DNA of 64,000 bases from CAJQQK01 sp963696075 (GCA_963696075.1 CAVOJD010000006.1:682001-746000), one strand, 5' to 3'. Positions 17,772-26,520 are shown, counted from the first letter of the stretch. Numbers and translations are program-made. Notes: generated by a model from the sequence alone, not told the origin.

Positions 17772-18644
17772 ATGTTGGTCCCGCCCCGAAAACGCGTCAT
17801 TGCCGGTGTCGCAGCCCTCATCGCAGCGATCGCGCCCGCGTGCTCCAACTCGGATCCGAATTCCCGCGCAAGCCTCAGTCTTGCGCGCAACGACGCCGCA
17901 GTCACCGTTAGCCAGGATCGGGCCGACGCTCCCCTCCCGCAGGCCGGTAGCGCTGGCGGCGCACCGGCGCAATGGGGCACGAAAATCGAACCGCACCGCC
18001 TGCCGGTGGCGCCGCAAACCGAGCGCGCGCCTGTGCGGCGCTATGCAGCCATGCCGCGCTTCAAGCCACATGCGCGTCACGTCCGCCAGAACGAGCAAGC
18101 CTGCCTCGCCGGCGGCTACGTCCAGGAAACACAATTCGTTCGGCCCACAGCGCCCGTCGGCGAAGGTCAATGCGCGCTCCAAAACCCGTTCCTGATGACG
18201 GCAGCCCTGGCTGGCCGGGTCCGCTTCGAGCCGGCAGCCCAGGTGCGCTGCCAGATGATACCGTCGATCGAGCGCTGGGTGAGTGAAGTCCTTCAGCCCG
18301 GCGCCAGGGCCTATCTCGGCAGCCGCATTGTCGGCCTGAAGATCGCAGCCTCCTATGCCTGTCGCCCGCGCAATTCCCAGTCCGGCGCACGGCTCTCCGA
18401 GCACGGCCGCGGCAATGCGATCGATATCTCAGCGTTCCATCTCGCCGATGGCCGCACGGTTACCGTCAAATCCGGTTGGCGTGGTCCGCGCGATGAGGGC
18501 CGCTTCCTGCGTCATGTCCACCGCGGCGCCTGCGAGCACTTCTCGACCGTCCTCGGCCCCAATGCTGATCGCTACCACCACGATCATCTGCATTTCGATT
18601 TGGCAAGCCACGGCCGTCGCGGCACCTACCGGATCTGCAAGTAA
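17772..18644 (+). CDS. Extensin-like lipoprotein
   Basis: A 290-residue protein. The N-terminus is a lipoprotein-type signal ending in IAPACSN, with the lipidated cysteine near residue 24. A proline/arginine-rich linker follows to about 110. The C-terminal half is the extensin-like domain (PF06904): paired cysteines, ASYACRPRN, LSEHGRGNAIDISAF near 208-222 and HHDHLHFDLA near 272-281. The H, D and H pattern is like that of M15 metal peptidases (D,D-carboxypeptidases), so a peptidoglycan-directed role is a reasonable inference. It would sit in the periplasm tethered to a membrane. Confidence 0.88.
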   Translation: MLVPPRKRVIAGVAALIAAIAPACSNSDPNSRASLSLARNDAAVTVSQDRADAPLPQAGSAGGAPAQWGTKIEPHRLPVAPQTERAPVRRYAAMPRFKPHARHVRQNEQACLAGGYVQETQFVRPTAPVGEGQCALQNPFLMTAALAGRVRFEPAAQVRCQMIPSIERWVSEVLQPGARAYLGSRIVGLKIAASYACRPRNSQSGARLSEHGRGNAIDISAFHLADGRTVTVKSGWRGPRDEGRFLRHVHRGACEHFSTVLGPNADRYHHDHLHFDLASHGRRGTYRICK

Positions 18645-18946
18645 GTCTTCCGCCGCCCCACGACGACGCACACCGCACGCTCCGCACTCGCCGCCACTAT
18701 CCCCTCGACGGCGCACACGGCGCACTCGCCGTCATTCTCCCCTCGGCGGCGCAGCCGTCGGGGAGCAAGTGCGACCCGCCGCTTAGCGGCGCCCCGCGGA
18801 GGGCCCCGGCCGCAGGCCGGGCATAGCCCGTGAGCGCCCCCAAAACGACGGCGCAGCCGTCGGGGAGCAAGTGCGACCCGCCGCTTAGCGGCGCCCCCGC
18901 GGAGGGCCCCGGCCGCAGGCCGGGCATAGCCCGTGAGCGCAAAAAA
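18645..18946. repeat. Two copies of a dispersed double-hairpin repeat (locus A)
   Basis: Two units lie at about 18750-18836 and 18847-18940, period about 102 bases. Each runs from GGGGAGC through a CCGCTTAGCGG-type hairpin and a CCGGCC...GGCCGG hairpin to ATAGCCCGTGAGCG. They belong to the same family as the arrays at 29.9, 36.7 and 57.5 kb but have their own sequence variant. They end just before the stop codon of the minus-strand hydrolase gene, so they may be transcribed in its 3' end. Confidence 0.85.
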
Positions 18947-19933
18947 CTACCTCACGAACTGGCGAATGGCGCTGACGACGGCCCGCGGCCGCTGCTCCGG
19001 CGGAACATGTTCGCACCCCGATAGAACCTTGAACTTGGCCCGCGGCAGCGCGCGTGCGAGCCGTCGCCCGTTGGCAAGCGGCACGACGTAGTCGTCGCGA
19101 CACCAGATAAGCAACGACGGCTTGGTGATGTGGGGATAATCGCGGATGAGGGCGTCAGCGTTTTTCGGCACGATCTGGCGGGCGGTCTGGATGATCGCGT
19201 GTCGCCCGCCGGCATCGGCATAAGGCTGGGAATAGACGTCGATATCTTGCCGGGTCACCGTCTGCCCGAGGCCGACGGCCTCCGTCATGAGTGCGATGGT
19301 AATGGGAACTTCGCGGGGAATCAGCGTCAGCGCGACGTAGGGCAGAATGGGTTTGCGCAACAGTCCCACAGCCGACGTGAAGGGCTGCGGGTAGGCCGGC
19401 GCATTCATGAGCACCAGTCGCCTGAGCCGGTTGGGATCGTATCGCTTTGTGAGCAGCGCGAGGTTGAGCGCGACCTGGCCGCCGTAGGAGTGCCCGACCA
19501 GCGTCACCCGGTTGAGACCGTAGGCGCGCAGGAACCAATAGACCAGGACGGCGTGATCGTGCGGGCTGTAGCTCTCGTCGAATGGCTTGTCCGATCGACC
19601 ATGTCCCTTGAGGTCAAGCGTGATCACCCGGTAGCGCCGCGCAAGCGCTGGGACGATACGCCGGAACGTGTAGCCGGATGCACCAAAGCCGTGCAGCATG
19701 ACGAGCGGTTCGCCGCGCCCCGTTTCCTCGGCATAGAGGCTGATCGGGGGATGGCCGGGCGCGTTGATGGCAACGAGGCCGGCGCGGACAATCGGGGTCG
19801 AGGGCGCTTCACTGAGGGCGTAGGGCTCCAGCGTGTTCGAGGCCTGCGCCACGCCCGCGAGCGTGACGGCGCCAACAACGCCAGCACACAGCCCGAGCAG
19901 CGCTGCGATCAACCCCCGCCTACACACGCTCAT
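18947..19933 (-). CDS. Secreted alpha/beta fold hydrolase
   Basis: A 328-residue hydrolase from the preferred ATG at 19933; an in-frame ATG at 19981 adds 16 residues. The N-terminus (MSVCRRGLIAALLGLCAGVVG...) is a signal peptide ending near AQAS. The oxyanion region is MLHGFGASG, the nucleophile elbow is GHSYGG, the acid is in WCRDDYVVP and the histidine is in SGCEHVPPEQ. The layout matches haloalkane dehalogenase/epoxide hydrolase-like esterases. The substrate is unknown and it is likely periplasmic. Confidence 0.88.
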   Translation of the reverse strand: MSVCRRGLIAALLGLCAGVVGAVTLAGVAQASNTLEPYALSEAPSTPIVRAGLVAINAPGHPPISLYAEETGRGEPLVMLHGFGASGYTFRRIVPALARRYRVITLDLKGHGRSDKPFDESYSPHDHAVLVYWFLRAYGLNRVTLVGHSYGGQVALNLALLTKRYDPNRLRRLVLMNAPAYPQPFTSAVGLLRKPILPYVALTLIPREVPITIALMTEAVGLGQTVTRQDIDVYSQPYADAGGRHAIIQTARQIVPKNADALIRDYPHITKPSLLIWCRDDYVVPLANGRRLARALPRAKFKVLSGCEHVPPEQRPRAVVSAIRQFVR

Positions 19934-20070
19934 GCAACTAACCCGTACACCGTCACCGCTGCCCCACCCAAACGGTCCCATGCGCCCAGCGGTGCGGCGA
20001 CGGAGCCGGCGCGCGACGGTATTCCTGCCGCGGCCGGCGCCAACTTAGTCGTGCAAAGCTTGCCCAAACG

Positions 20071-20976
20071 TTAAGCGTCGTCGGCGCCTGACACATGGCC
20101 CAAGTCGAGCACATCGCGCTGGCCGAGTGCGCTAAAGTCGAAAAGTGCAGGATCGAGCAGATGCGAGGGCCGCGCCTGCATCAACGCGCGCAGCATCACC
20201 TTTTTGCGTCCCGGCGCCTTGCGCTCCCACTCCCCCAGCATCGCCTTGATCGCCTGCCGCTGCAGCCCCTCCTGCGAGCCGCACAGATCACACGGAATGA
20301 TCGGGAACGCCATCGCATCGGAGAATTTCTGGATGTCGGCCTCCTCACACAGCGCCATCGGCCGCAGCACCATCACGTCGCCGTCTTCATTGAGCAGCTT
20401 CGGCGCCATCGCAGCCAGCCGCCCGCCATGGAACAGGTTGAGAAAGAACGTCTCGAGCATGTCATCGCTGTGATGGCCGAGCACCACGGCATCGCAGCCC
20501 TGTTCGCGCGCGATCCGGTAGAGATGCCCCCGCCTCAGCCGCGAACACAACGCACAGTAGGTCGCCCCCGCGGGCACCTTGTCGGTCACGATTGAATAGG
20601 TGTCGCGATACTCGATGTGGTGGGGGATGCCGTAGCCATCCAGGAACGTCGCCAGCGTATCCTTGGGAAATCCCGGCTGACCTTGATCGAGATTGCAGGC
20701 GAGAAGGTCGACAGGCAACAGCCCGCGCCACTTGAGATCGAGCAACAGTGCCAGCAGCGCATAGGAATCCTTGCCCCCCGACAGGCACACCAGCCAGCGC
20801 TGCCCCGCGCGCACCATCCCGTAGTCATCAAGAGCGTGGCGCACTTTGGCGATCAGCCGCTTGCGCACTTTCCGCAGGGACACCGATTGCCCGGTGCGCC
20901 GCATCATCGGGTGACAGGCGTCCAGAGTGTCTCCTTCTCCGCCATCGCCGTCAGCCTGCGCATCATTCAGCACCAT
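20071..20976 (-). CDS. ttcA: tRNA 2-thiocytidine(32) synthetase TtcA
   Basis: A 301-residue PP-loop ATPase. The ATP-binding SGGKDS is at 66-71. The iron-sulfur cysteines characteristic of TtcA are C141 and C144 (CALC), and a later CDLC motif carries the third ligand. GHHSDDMLETFFLNLFHGG is the family signature after the first cysteine pair. TtcA thiolates cytidine 32 in certain tRNAs using a [4Fe-4S] cluster. The start shown is the first ATG; M24 or M25 of this frame are alternatives. It is divergent from the small gene at 21086. Confidence 0.94.
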   Translation of the reverse strand: MVLNDAQADGDGGEGDTLDACHPMMRRTGQSVSLRKVRKRLIAKVRHALDDYGMVRAGQRWLVCLSGGKDSYALLALLLDLKWRGLLPVDLLACNLDQGQPGFPKDTLATFLDGYGIPHHIEYRDTYSIVTDKVPAGATYCALCSRLRRGHLYRIAREQGCDAVVLGHHSDDMLETFFLNLFHGGRLAAMAPKLLNEDGDVMVLRPMALCEEADIQKFSDAMAFPIIPCDLCGSQEGLQRQAIKAMLGEWERKAPGRKKVMLRALMQARPSHLLDPALFDFSALGQRDVLDLGHVSGADDA

Positions 20977-21085
20977 TCACGATCTCCGGTCAGTGTTGGG
21001 GAACAATTTGCAACCTAAAATTGCAATTACGATTCGACTCGCGTACCGCGGTTTCTGCCTGTGCAAACTATAGGGAACGACCGCT

Positions 21086-21491
21086 ATGCAATTGCCGCCT
21101 CAATCCGAATCTCTTAACGACTTGAAACGGATCGTGAAGGACGTGCTCGCGTATGGCTCGCCGGGGAACCCAATGAATCAAGACATCCAGGAAAACCTTG
21201 TCAAACTGCTCGATGCCTATCTCGAGGATCTCAAAGCCGAGGCAGACACTGTCACGCACATCGTGAATTACATCAACGAGTTCCTCCACGGCACGCGCCG
21301 CATTGGCCGAACAGCTGGAAGCCTATTTCTGGAGCCGCGAAAAGAAGGCTGCCGCCAGGGCCGCACCGGCCACCAACGGCATGGGCACGCCCAAACAGCC
21401 GACGGAAATCCAGGGCAAGGCCGAAGCCCTTCTGAAGGGGTTGGCGGATTTCAACATTGCGCCGTCTGAAGGCTCCAAGACCATGTCGTAA
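21086..21491 (+). pseudogene. Small unknown gene with apparent +1 frameshift
   Basis: I do not recognise the family. Reading from ATG 21086 gives about 70 plausible residues (acidic helices such as ENLVKLLDAYLEDLKAEADTVTHIVNYINEFL), then the frame turns into arginine/glycine-rich shadow sequence. From about 21291 another frame becomes coding-like (ARAALAEQLEAYFWSREKKAAARA) and ends at TAA 21491. Total length 406 bases is 135 codons plus one base, so a single extra base near 21280-21296 would explain it. The joined product would be a helical protein of about 134 residues. It may be a sequencing error or a disabled gene. Confidence 0.6.
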
Positions 21492-21606
21492 ATGGTGGCC
21501 TGGCTTCGCGGGGCTAATTCGAGAGCACTCGCGATCAGTCAGTGCCCACTATGAGTATGTGCCCGCCATCAGTATGCGTATGCAGTGAGCGCCGCGAGGA
21601 AATGAC

Positions 21607-22059
21607 ATGACGACCGACAAGTCATCGTCGCCGGATCATCAGGAGAAAAGCGACCTCACCGCTGACAGCGCTGAGCCCGCTCGTGGTGCGCGGTCCGCGG
21701 AGAGTGAAAGCGTGTCCGATGATCTGAACCGGATCGCCAGCTATCTGACCGAGAAGCGTTCGACGCAGTCGACCCGCAATCAGGATCTCGCCGAAGAGAT
21801 TGCTCACCGCCGCGCCGAGAGTGCGAACCAGGCCCGCGCGTATACGGATCGTGCCGGTGCATTCGATGGTCTGGCGGAAGATGATGATGATCTCGACGTC
21901 GAGGCGATGCGGCGTCATCTCGCGCCCCGCCATAGAGCCCGGCCATTGACGCCCAATCCCATTCTTGCCGAACGGCTGGATAATTTTTGCCGCGAACTCG
22001 ACGACATGCTCGAGAATTTTCGCGCCCGCATCGAATACAAGAACTCGGTCAGGCATTGA
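21607..22059 (+). CDS. Hypothetical acidic helical protein
   Basis: A 150-residue protein of no recognised family. The first 45 residues are polar and likely disordered (many S, E, D). Residues about 45-75 are rich in E, R and A with heptad-like spacing, a run of aspartates follows near 95, and the last 35 residues (ILAERLDNFCRELDDMLENFRARIEYK) look like an amphipathic helix. GAGGAAATGAC before ATG 21607 gives a good ribosome binding site. It lies directly before the terminator that separates it from the dcw cluster and after another small helical gene. Confidence 0.7.
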   Translation: MTTDKSSSPDHQEKSDLTADSAEPARGARSAESESVSDDLNRIASYLTEKRSTQSTRNQDLAEEIAHRRAESANQARAYTDRAGAFDGLAEDDDDLDVEAMRRHLAPRHRARPLTPNPILAERLDNFCRELDDMLENFRARIEYKNSVRH

Positions 22060-22132
22060 CGTGAAGCCTGCAAGCCTGCGCGCGCCATAGCCGCGACCCA
22101 CTGACCACCCACCCGTCACGACCGCCTCCTCG

Positions 22133-22167
22133 AAGCCGCCCATGCTGACAGCATCAGGCGGCTTTTT
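22133..22167 (+). terminator. Intrinsic terminator before the dcw cluster
   Basis: The arms AAGCCGCC (22133-22140) and GGCGGCTT (22157-22164) enclose an inner ATGCT/AGCAT stem and run into TTTTT. This is a classic Rho-independent terminator and ends transcripts from the small genes upstream. Confidence 0.88.
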
Positions 22168-22479
22168 CGCGTGCGTATGAGCTCTACTTGGATGGCGCGA
22201 CGGCTTTCAACCTGCTTTGAGCCAATGAGCTGAGGGCCCGCCCCAGCCCCCGCGCGCGCCGTGTCGCGCCCATTCCGCGCCCATCTCACCCCAGATGTAA
22301 CCCGCTTCCGAGCGCGATTGCCCGCGGCCTGGCCGACGCAGCCCATAACCCCCTGAATCGGGCCCGGATTGACCATCATGCCGGGGTCTATCGCCGTGAT
22401 TGCGGTGGGCGGATGGCAACGCAGCAGGCTGTGGATAAACCCACCAATCCCTATTTCAGCCCCCATGATTCCGTAAATA
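22168..22479 (+). promoter_or_regulatory. Upstream part of mraZ control region with a DnaA box
   Basis: No gene was seen in this stretch. TGTGGATAA at 22430-22438 is a perfect DnaA box (TTATCCACA on the other strand). GANTC sites, the target of CcrM methylation in alphaproteobacteria, lie at 22355-22359 and 22467-22471. Together they suggest cell-cycle control of the cluster, but no experiment or conservation data are available here. Confidence 0.45.
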
Positions 22480-22524
22480 GTCCATTGACGCCCATTAAAA
22501 CCCATAATATCCCATAAATGCCCG
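22480..22524 (+). promoter_or_regulatory. MraZ-type operator overlapping a promoter
   Basis: Three exact NCCCA boxes (starts 22490, 22500, 22510) are spaced exactly 10 bases apart, with degenerate fourth and fifth units at 22480 and 22520. On the minus strand they read TGGGN separated by 5 bases, the arrangement reported for MraZ binding before mraZ in E. coli, though in the opposite orientation. A possible sigma70 promoter (TTGACG 22485-22490, 17-bp spacer, TATCCC 22508-22513) overlaps them, so MraZ would repress its own operon. Confidence 0.6.
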
Positions 22525-22784
22525 TTCGCCGCGGGCTCAGGGGTGTGGCTGTGGCGCCGAGCCGGTGAGGGCCTGGCTCAGCGACCGCCACACCCCGTCT
22601 TTCCGGGCATGCTTTGGGCAGCAGGTTCCCGGCTAAGCCGATGAGTGGATGAGATGATTTTGAGTTTGGGTGAGAGGATCGGGTGTTGGCGCGCCACTCT
22701 TGAAGGTGCGGTCGGGTTGGTTCGCGTTGTGAGCGTCAGGCGTCTCGCGATGTCCTGCGTTGAAGAAAGACACAACGAAAGAGG
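22525..22784 (+). promoter_or_regulatory. Long mraZ leader with nested hairpin
   Basis: If transcription starts near 22520 the leader is about 260 nt. A perfect 10-bp stem (22540-22549 with 22587-22596) encloses an inner GAGCC/GGCTC stem and is followed by GTCTTTCC. It could end or pause transcription, or release a leader RNA like the UpsM RNA known before mraZ in Rhodobacter. The rest of the leader (22600-22784) shows no gene. An AAAGAGG lies directly before the mraZ ATG, closer than usual. Confidence 0.5.
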
Positions 22785-23330
22785 ATGAACCGCTTTGTCT
22801 CGACCTTCGAAAGCAACATCGACGCCCGCGGGCGCGTATCGGTCCCGGCCTCGTTTCGCGCCGTTCTCGAACGCGAAGCCGCAACCTTCGGCGATCTCGG
22901 TGGGATCTACTGCTACCCCTCGCTCGATGCTCCAGCGCTCGATGCAGGTAGCGAAAGACTTGCGCGCAAAATCGATGGCCTTCTCAATGATCTGCCCGAG
23001 TATTCGGACGAGCGCGATCAGCTCTCCGTTGCGCTCTACGGCAACGTCCAGATACTCTCGATCGACGGGGACGGCCGCATCGTCCTTCCTCAGGACATGC
23101 GCGAGCATGCAGGCATCGCGCGGCGCGTCACCTTCGTCGGTCTTGGCGACAAGTTTCAGATCTGGGCACCGGAGGCGTTCATCGAACGTGACAAGCTGGC
23201 ACGGGAAAAAGTCAGGGCGCACCGAAAGCTTTTCGATGCGGGGCGTCGTCTAGCGCCGAACCAACCGGCTGAGCAACCTGGGGGAGGCTCGGCGGGTGGC
23301 GCGGACGACGATGGGAGCGCACGGGAATGA
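22785..23330 (+). CDS. mraZ: Division/cell wall cluster transcriptional repressor MraZ
   Basis: A 181-residue MraZ. The two AbrB-like repeats are visible as DARGRVSVPASFRAVL (residues about 13-28) and GDGRIVLPQDMREHAGI (about 88-104). The protein is some 30 residues longer than the usual 145-155, because of a glycine/alanine/aspartate-rich tail. MraZ binds repeated TGGG-type boxes before its own gene and controls the dcw operon. The stop overlaps the rsmH start by four bases (ATGA). Confidence 0.95.
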   Translation: MNRFVSTFESNIDARGRVSVPASFRAVLEREAATFGDLGGIYCYPSLDAPALDAGSERLARKIDGLLNDLPEYSDERDQLSVALYGNVQILSIDGDGRIVLPQDMREHAGIARRVTFVGLGDKFQIWAPEAFIERDKLAREKVRAHRKLFDAGRRLAPNQPAEQPGGGSAGGADDDGSARE

Positions 23331-24367
23331 CGGCGGACGACGACAGCCGCGATAGCGCGGATGTCAAGCGCGGGTCGTTCGACCACATTCCCGTGCTGCT
23401 CTCCGAAGTCCTCGAGGTGACGGCGCCATCGGATGGTGACGTCATCGTCGATGCGACCTTCGGCGCGGGTGGCTATTCCCGGGCGTTTCTCGAGGCGGCG
23501 CAGTGCCGCGTGATCGCCTTCGACCGCGATCCGAGCGCCATCGGCCCGGCCGAAGCACTGACGAGCCAATTCCCCGGCCGCTTCGACTTCGTTCAGGCCC
23601 CCTTCGCCGAACTCGACCAGCATCTCGCAGACCCCGTCGACGCCGTCGTTTTCGATATCGGCGTCTCCTCGATGCAACTCGACGATGCCGATCGTGGGTT
23701 TTCCTTCATGAGCCCCGGCCCGCTCGACATGCGCATGTTCGCAGCCCGCGGCACCGCCCCGGAAGACGGCCCCGATGCCGCCCACCTCGTCAACACCCTC
23801 GAGGCAGACGACCTCGCTGACCTGATCTTCCATCTCGGAGAGGAGCGCCGCGCCCGCCAGATCGCGCGCGCGATCGTCCGTGAGCGCGAGAAAGCACCAT
23901 TGATGACGACGACGGCGCTGGCAGACCTCGTGGCCCGTGTCTATGGGCGCCCGCCACGCGATGGGCGTCATCCCGCAACACGCACGTTTCAGGCGCTGCG
24001 CATCGCCGTCAACGACGAACTGCGTCAGCTTGCCCGGGCGCTATATGCGGCCGAAACCATGCTGCGCCCCGGCGGCCGCCTCGTCGTGGTCACCTTCCAC
24101 TCGCTCGAGGACCGCATCGCCAAGCGCTTTTTCGCGCTTCGCTCCGGACGCACGTCGGGCGGCTCGCGCCATCGCCCGGAAATGATCGAATTGTCACGCC
24201 CGAGTTTCCGATTGGTTAACCACCGTCCGTTAACACCTGGTAACGAAGAGGTAACCCAAAACCCCCGCGCCCGCTCCGCCAAGCTGCGCTGGGGGATCCG
24301 CACCGAGGCCCCGGCGCCCCCGCCGGACGACGCAGGCCTCGGCCTGCCGGGATGGCATCCGCCCTGA
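23327..24367 (+). CDS. rsmH: 16S rRNA (cytosine(1402)-N(4))-methyltransferase RsmH
   Basis: A 346-residue SAM-dependent methyltransferase (formerly MraW). It shows HIPVLLSEVL near the start, the SAM motif DATFGAGGYSRAFL (about 43-56), FDIGVSSMQLDDADRGFSF (about 107-125), HPATRTFQALRIAVNDEL (about 213-230) and VVTFHSLEDRIAKRFF near 250. It methylates C1402 in the ribosomal P site. The GTTAAC-like repeats near 24214-24255 encode its conserved basic C-terminal segment and are not a control site. It overlaps mraZ by four bases. Confidence 0.96.
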   Translation: MTADDDSRDSADVKRGSFDHIPVLLSEVLEVTAPSDGDVIVDATFGAGGYSRAFLEAAQCRVIAFDRDPSAIGPAEALTSQFPGRFDFVQAPFAELDQHLADPVDAVVFDIGVSSMQLDDADRGFSFMSPGPLDMRMFAARGTAPEDGPDAAHLVNTLEADDLADLIFHLGEERRARQIARAIVREREKAPLMTTTALADLVARVYGRPPRDGRHPATRTFQALRIAVNDELRQLARALYAAETMLRPGGRLVVVTFHSLEDRIAKRFFALRSGRTSGGSRHRPEMIELSRPSFRLVNHRPLTPGNEEVTQNPRARSAKLRWGIRTEAPAPPPDDAGLGLPGWHPP

Positions 24368-24411
24368 GGGCGGGCAGGCATGGTCATAATGCTGGAGAGA
24401 GGGAAGACGGC

Positions 24412-24693
24412 ATGTTCAGATCGCTCTTGTTTCTGGCCCTCGCAGCAAGCCTGATCGCAGCCGTCAGCCTCTATGCCATCGGCCACCGCACCCGTCAGCT
24501 TGCCGATCGCACCACCGAAATGGCCCGCGAAGTGCGCGACCTCGAACGCGAGATAGCCGTTTTACGGGCGGAGCGCGCCTATCTCCTGCGACCCGCCCGC
24601 ATCGAGCCGCTCGCCCGCGAACTCGGCCTTAGGCCCGTAACTGGCGACCAGTTCACAACCACCGAGGCGCTCGCCCGCGCCCCGGCGCGCTAG
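24412..24693 (+). CDS. ftsL: Cell division protein FtsL
   Basis: A 93-residue bitopic protein. A single membrane helix lies near residues 3-22 (FRSLLFLALAASLIAAVSLYAIG), followed by a coiled-coil (RQLADRTTEMAREVRDLEREIAVLRAERAYL) and the family tail LARELGLRPV. It joins FtsQ and the FtsB-type protein in the periplasmic divisome complex. ATG 24412 was chosen because a GGAGAGAGGGAAG sequence precedes it and the upstream frame does not look like FtsL. It lies between rsmH and ftsI as in other proteobacteria. Confidence 0.9.
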   Translation: MFRSLLFLALAASLIAAVSLYAIGHRTRQLADRTTEMAREVRDLEREIAVLRAERAYLLRPARIEPLARELGLRPVTGDQFTTTEALARAPAR

Positions 24694-24705
24694 GGGAGGC
24701 GCGCG

Positions 24706-26403
24706 ATGTCCGCCCCGGCAACGATGCCCGCCTCTGTCCAAGCCGCCCCCGCTCCCGCAGGCGGGGACAGTGCCGACCTCCGCCACGCCCACCGCCGCAG
24801 CGATGTCTTCCGTCGTGCCGCGCGCTTTGCCGTCGTCTTCGTTTGCGTCGCAGCCGGCTTCTCGGCGGTGGCCGTCCAACTCGTCCGCCTCGGCCTCAGC
24901 GAGCCCGTCACCGCCCGCACCGCGATGACGCATTCGGTCTCGGATACGTTTTCCCGCCCCGATATCGTCGACCGTAACGGCCACATGATCGCGACCGACG
25001 TCGTCATGCAGTCATTGTTTGCCGACCCTTCGCGCCTGCTCAACATCGATGAGACCCTGGAAGGCCTCGCCCGCGTGCTTCCGGGCATCGACACGCCCGC
25101 GCTGCGCCGCCAACTCGCTGATCGCAACCGCCGTTTCGCATGGATTCGCCGGGGGCTCTCGCCGGCAACCGCACAGCAGGTGCTTGAACTCGGCCTGCCG
25201 GGTCTCGCCTTCAAGACCGAACCGCGCCGCAGTTATCCACAGGGCCGTCTCGCCGGCCATCTGATCGGCGGCGTCAATGTCGACAATAAGGGCCTTTCCG
25301 GCATCGAAAGCCACATCGACCAGATCGGCGGGACCGAGCGCATCGTCGGCGAGCCTGGACCGGCCGGCCGCAAAATCCGCCTGACGCTGGACCTCGCCGT
25401 CCAGGTTGCCGTCGAGCAGGAACTCGCGAACGCGATGCGCCGTTACCGCGCGCGTGCCGCCAGCGCCGTTGTTCTGGATGTAAAATCCGGCGCCGTTCGC
25501 GCCGCAGCTTCCCTCCCCGACGTCGATCCGACCGACCCCCTGATGGCGCAAAAGCCGCGCAATCTCGATCGCCTGCGCAACGGGACATATGAGCTGGGCT
25601 CGATCTTCAAGGCTCTGACGATCGCCATGGCGCTCGAAAAGAAGACGGTCACGACCGAAACGGTTTTCGATGTCCGCAAACCGATCGCGATCGGCCGTCA
25701 TACGATTGAGGACTACCACGGCGCCGGACGCCCGCTGACGGTCGAGGAGATTTTTGTGCACTCCTCCAACGTCGGCGCCGGCCTGATGGGCCTGGAGGTC
25801 GGCGCCACCGCGCAGCGCGACTTCCTCGACAGCCTCGGACTGCTGAACGCGATGGAGACGGAAGCCGGCATCACAGCGGCGCCACAGGTGCCGAAAAACT
25901 GGGGCCGCACGGAGGTTGCGACCATTTCGTTTGGCCATGGCCTCGCCGTAACGCCGCTTCATTTCGCCCGCGCTGGCGCGATCCTGGTCAACGGCGGCCT
26001 CGATGTCGTCCCGCGCTTCATTGAGCCAGCAACCGGCCAGGACCGCCCGCCACGCCGCGTGTTGGCGGCAACGACCAGCAACGACCTCCGCCGCCTGATG
26101 CGCATGAACGTCATCCACAAGAAAGGCAGCGGCAAGCGTGCCGACGTGCCCGGCTACCGTGTCGGCGGCAAAACCGGCACCGCTGACCTTGCCGCCGGCG
26201 GCCGATATGATGGCCGCGCCGTGGTGACATCGTTCTTTTCTGCCTTTCCAATGGATGATCCTGCTTTCGTCGTGCTCGTGACCCTCTATGATCCCAAAGG
26301 CGTGGGGCCGCTGAAGTCTCGAACCGCTGGCACCAATGCGGCTCCGACCGTCGGCCGCATCATCGCCCGGGCCGCCCCGCTCCTGGGCGTGGCCAAGCGC
26401 TAG
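24706..26403 (+). CDS. ftsI: Peptidoglycan D,D-transpeptidase FtsI (PBP3)
   Basis: A 565-residue class B penicillin-binding protein. After a cytoplasmic stretch there is one membrane helix (about 43-63), a PBP dimerisation domain with DRNGHMIATD near 89, and the transpeptidase domain. The active-site motifs are SIFK (S299, K302), SSN (353-355) and KTGT (from K489). It crosslinks septal peptidoglycan in partnership with FtsW. ATG 24706 follows ftsL by 12 bases and a GGGGAGG-like ribosome site. Confidence 0.96.
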   Translation: MSAPATMPASVQAAPAPAGGDSADLRHAHRRSDVFRRAARFAVVFVCVAAGFSAVAVQLVRLGLSEPVTARTAMTHSVSDTFSRPDIVDRNGHMIATDVVMQSLFADPSRLLNIDETLEGLARVLPGIDTPALRRQLADRNRRFAWIRRGLSPATAQQVLELGLPGLAFKTEPRRSYPQGRLAGHLIGGVNVDNKGLSGIESHIDQIGGTERIVGEPGPAGRKIRLTLDLAVQVAVEQELANAMRRYRARAASAVVLDVKSGAVRAAASLPDVDPTDPLMAQKPRNLDRLRNGTYELGSIFKALTIAMALEKKTVTTETVFDVRKPIAIGRHTIEDYHGAGRPLTVEEIFVHSSNVGAGLMGLEVGATAQRDFLDSLGLLNAMETEAGITAAPQVPKNWGRTEVATISFGHGLAVTPLHFARAGAILVNGGLDVVPRFIEPATGQDRPPRRVLAATTSNDLRRLMRMNVIHKKGSGKRADVPGYRVGGKTGTADLAAGGRYDGRAVVTSFFSAFPMDDPAFVVLVTLYDPKGVGPLKSRTAGTNAAPTVGRIIARAAPLLGVAKR

Positions 26404-26520
26404 GTCGGGGAAATGTTCGCCGTCGTCTGATAATTGCCGGTGCGCAACACGCACCTCGAATTTGACGTGTGCTGGCCGAGTGCCTATGAACCCGCATCTT
26501 GTGAGGACCGGTCACGATTC

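Noticed and set aside
24211..24258. Repeated GTTAAC/GGTAAC as possible CtrA sites
   Set aside because: They lie within the coding region for the conserved RsmH C-terminus and the spacing (10 bases) does not fit TTAA-N7-TTAA.
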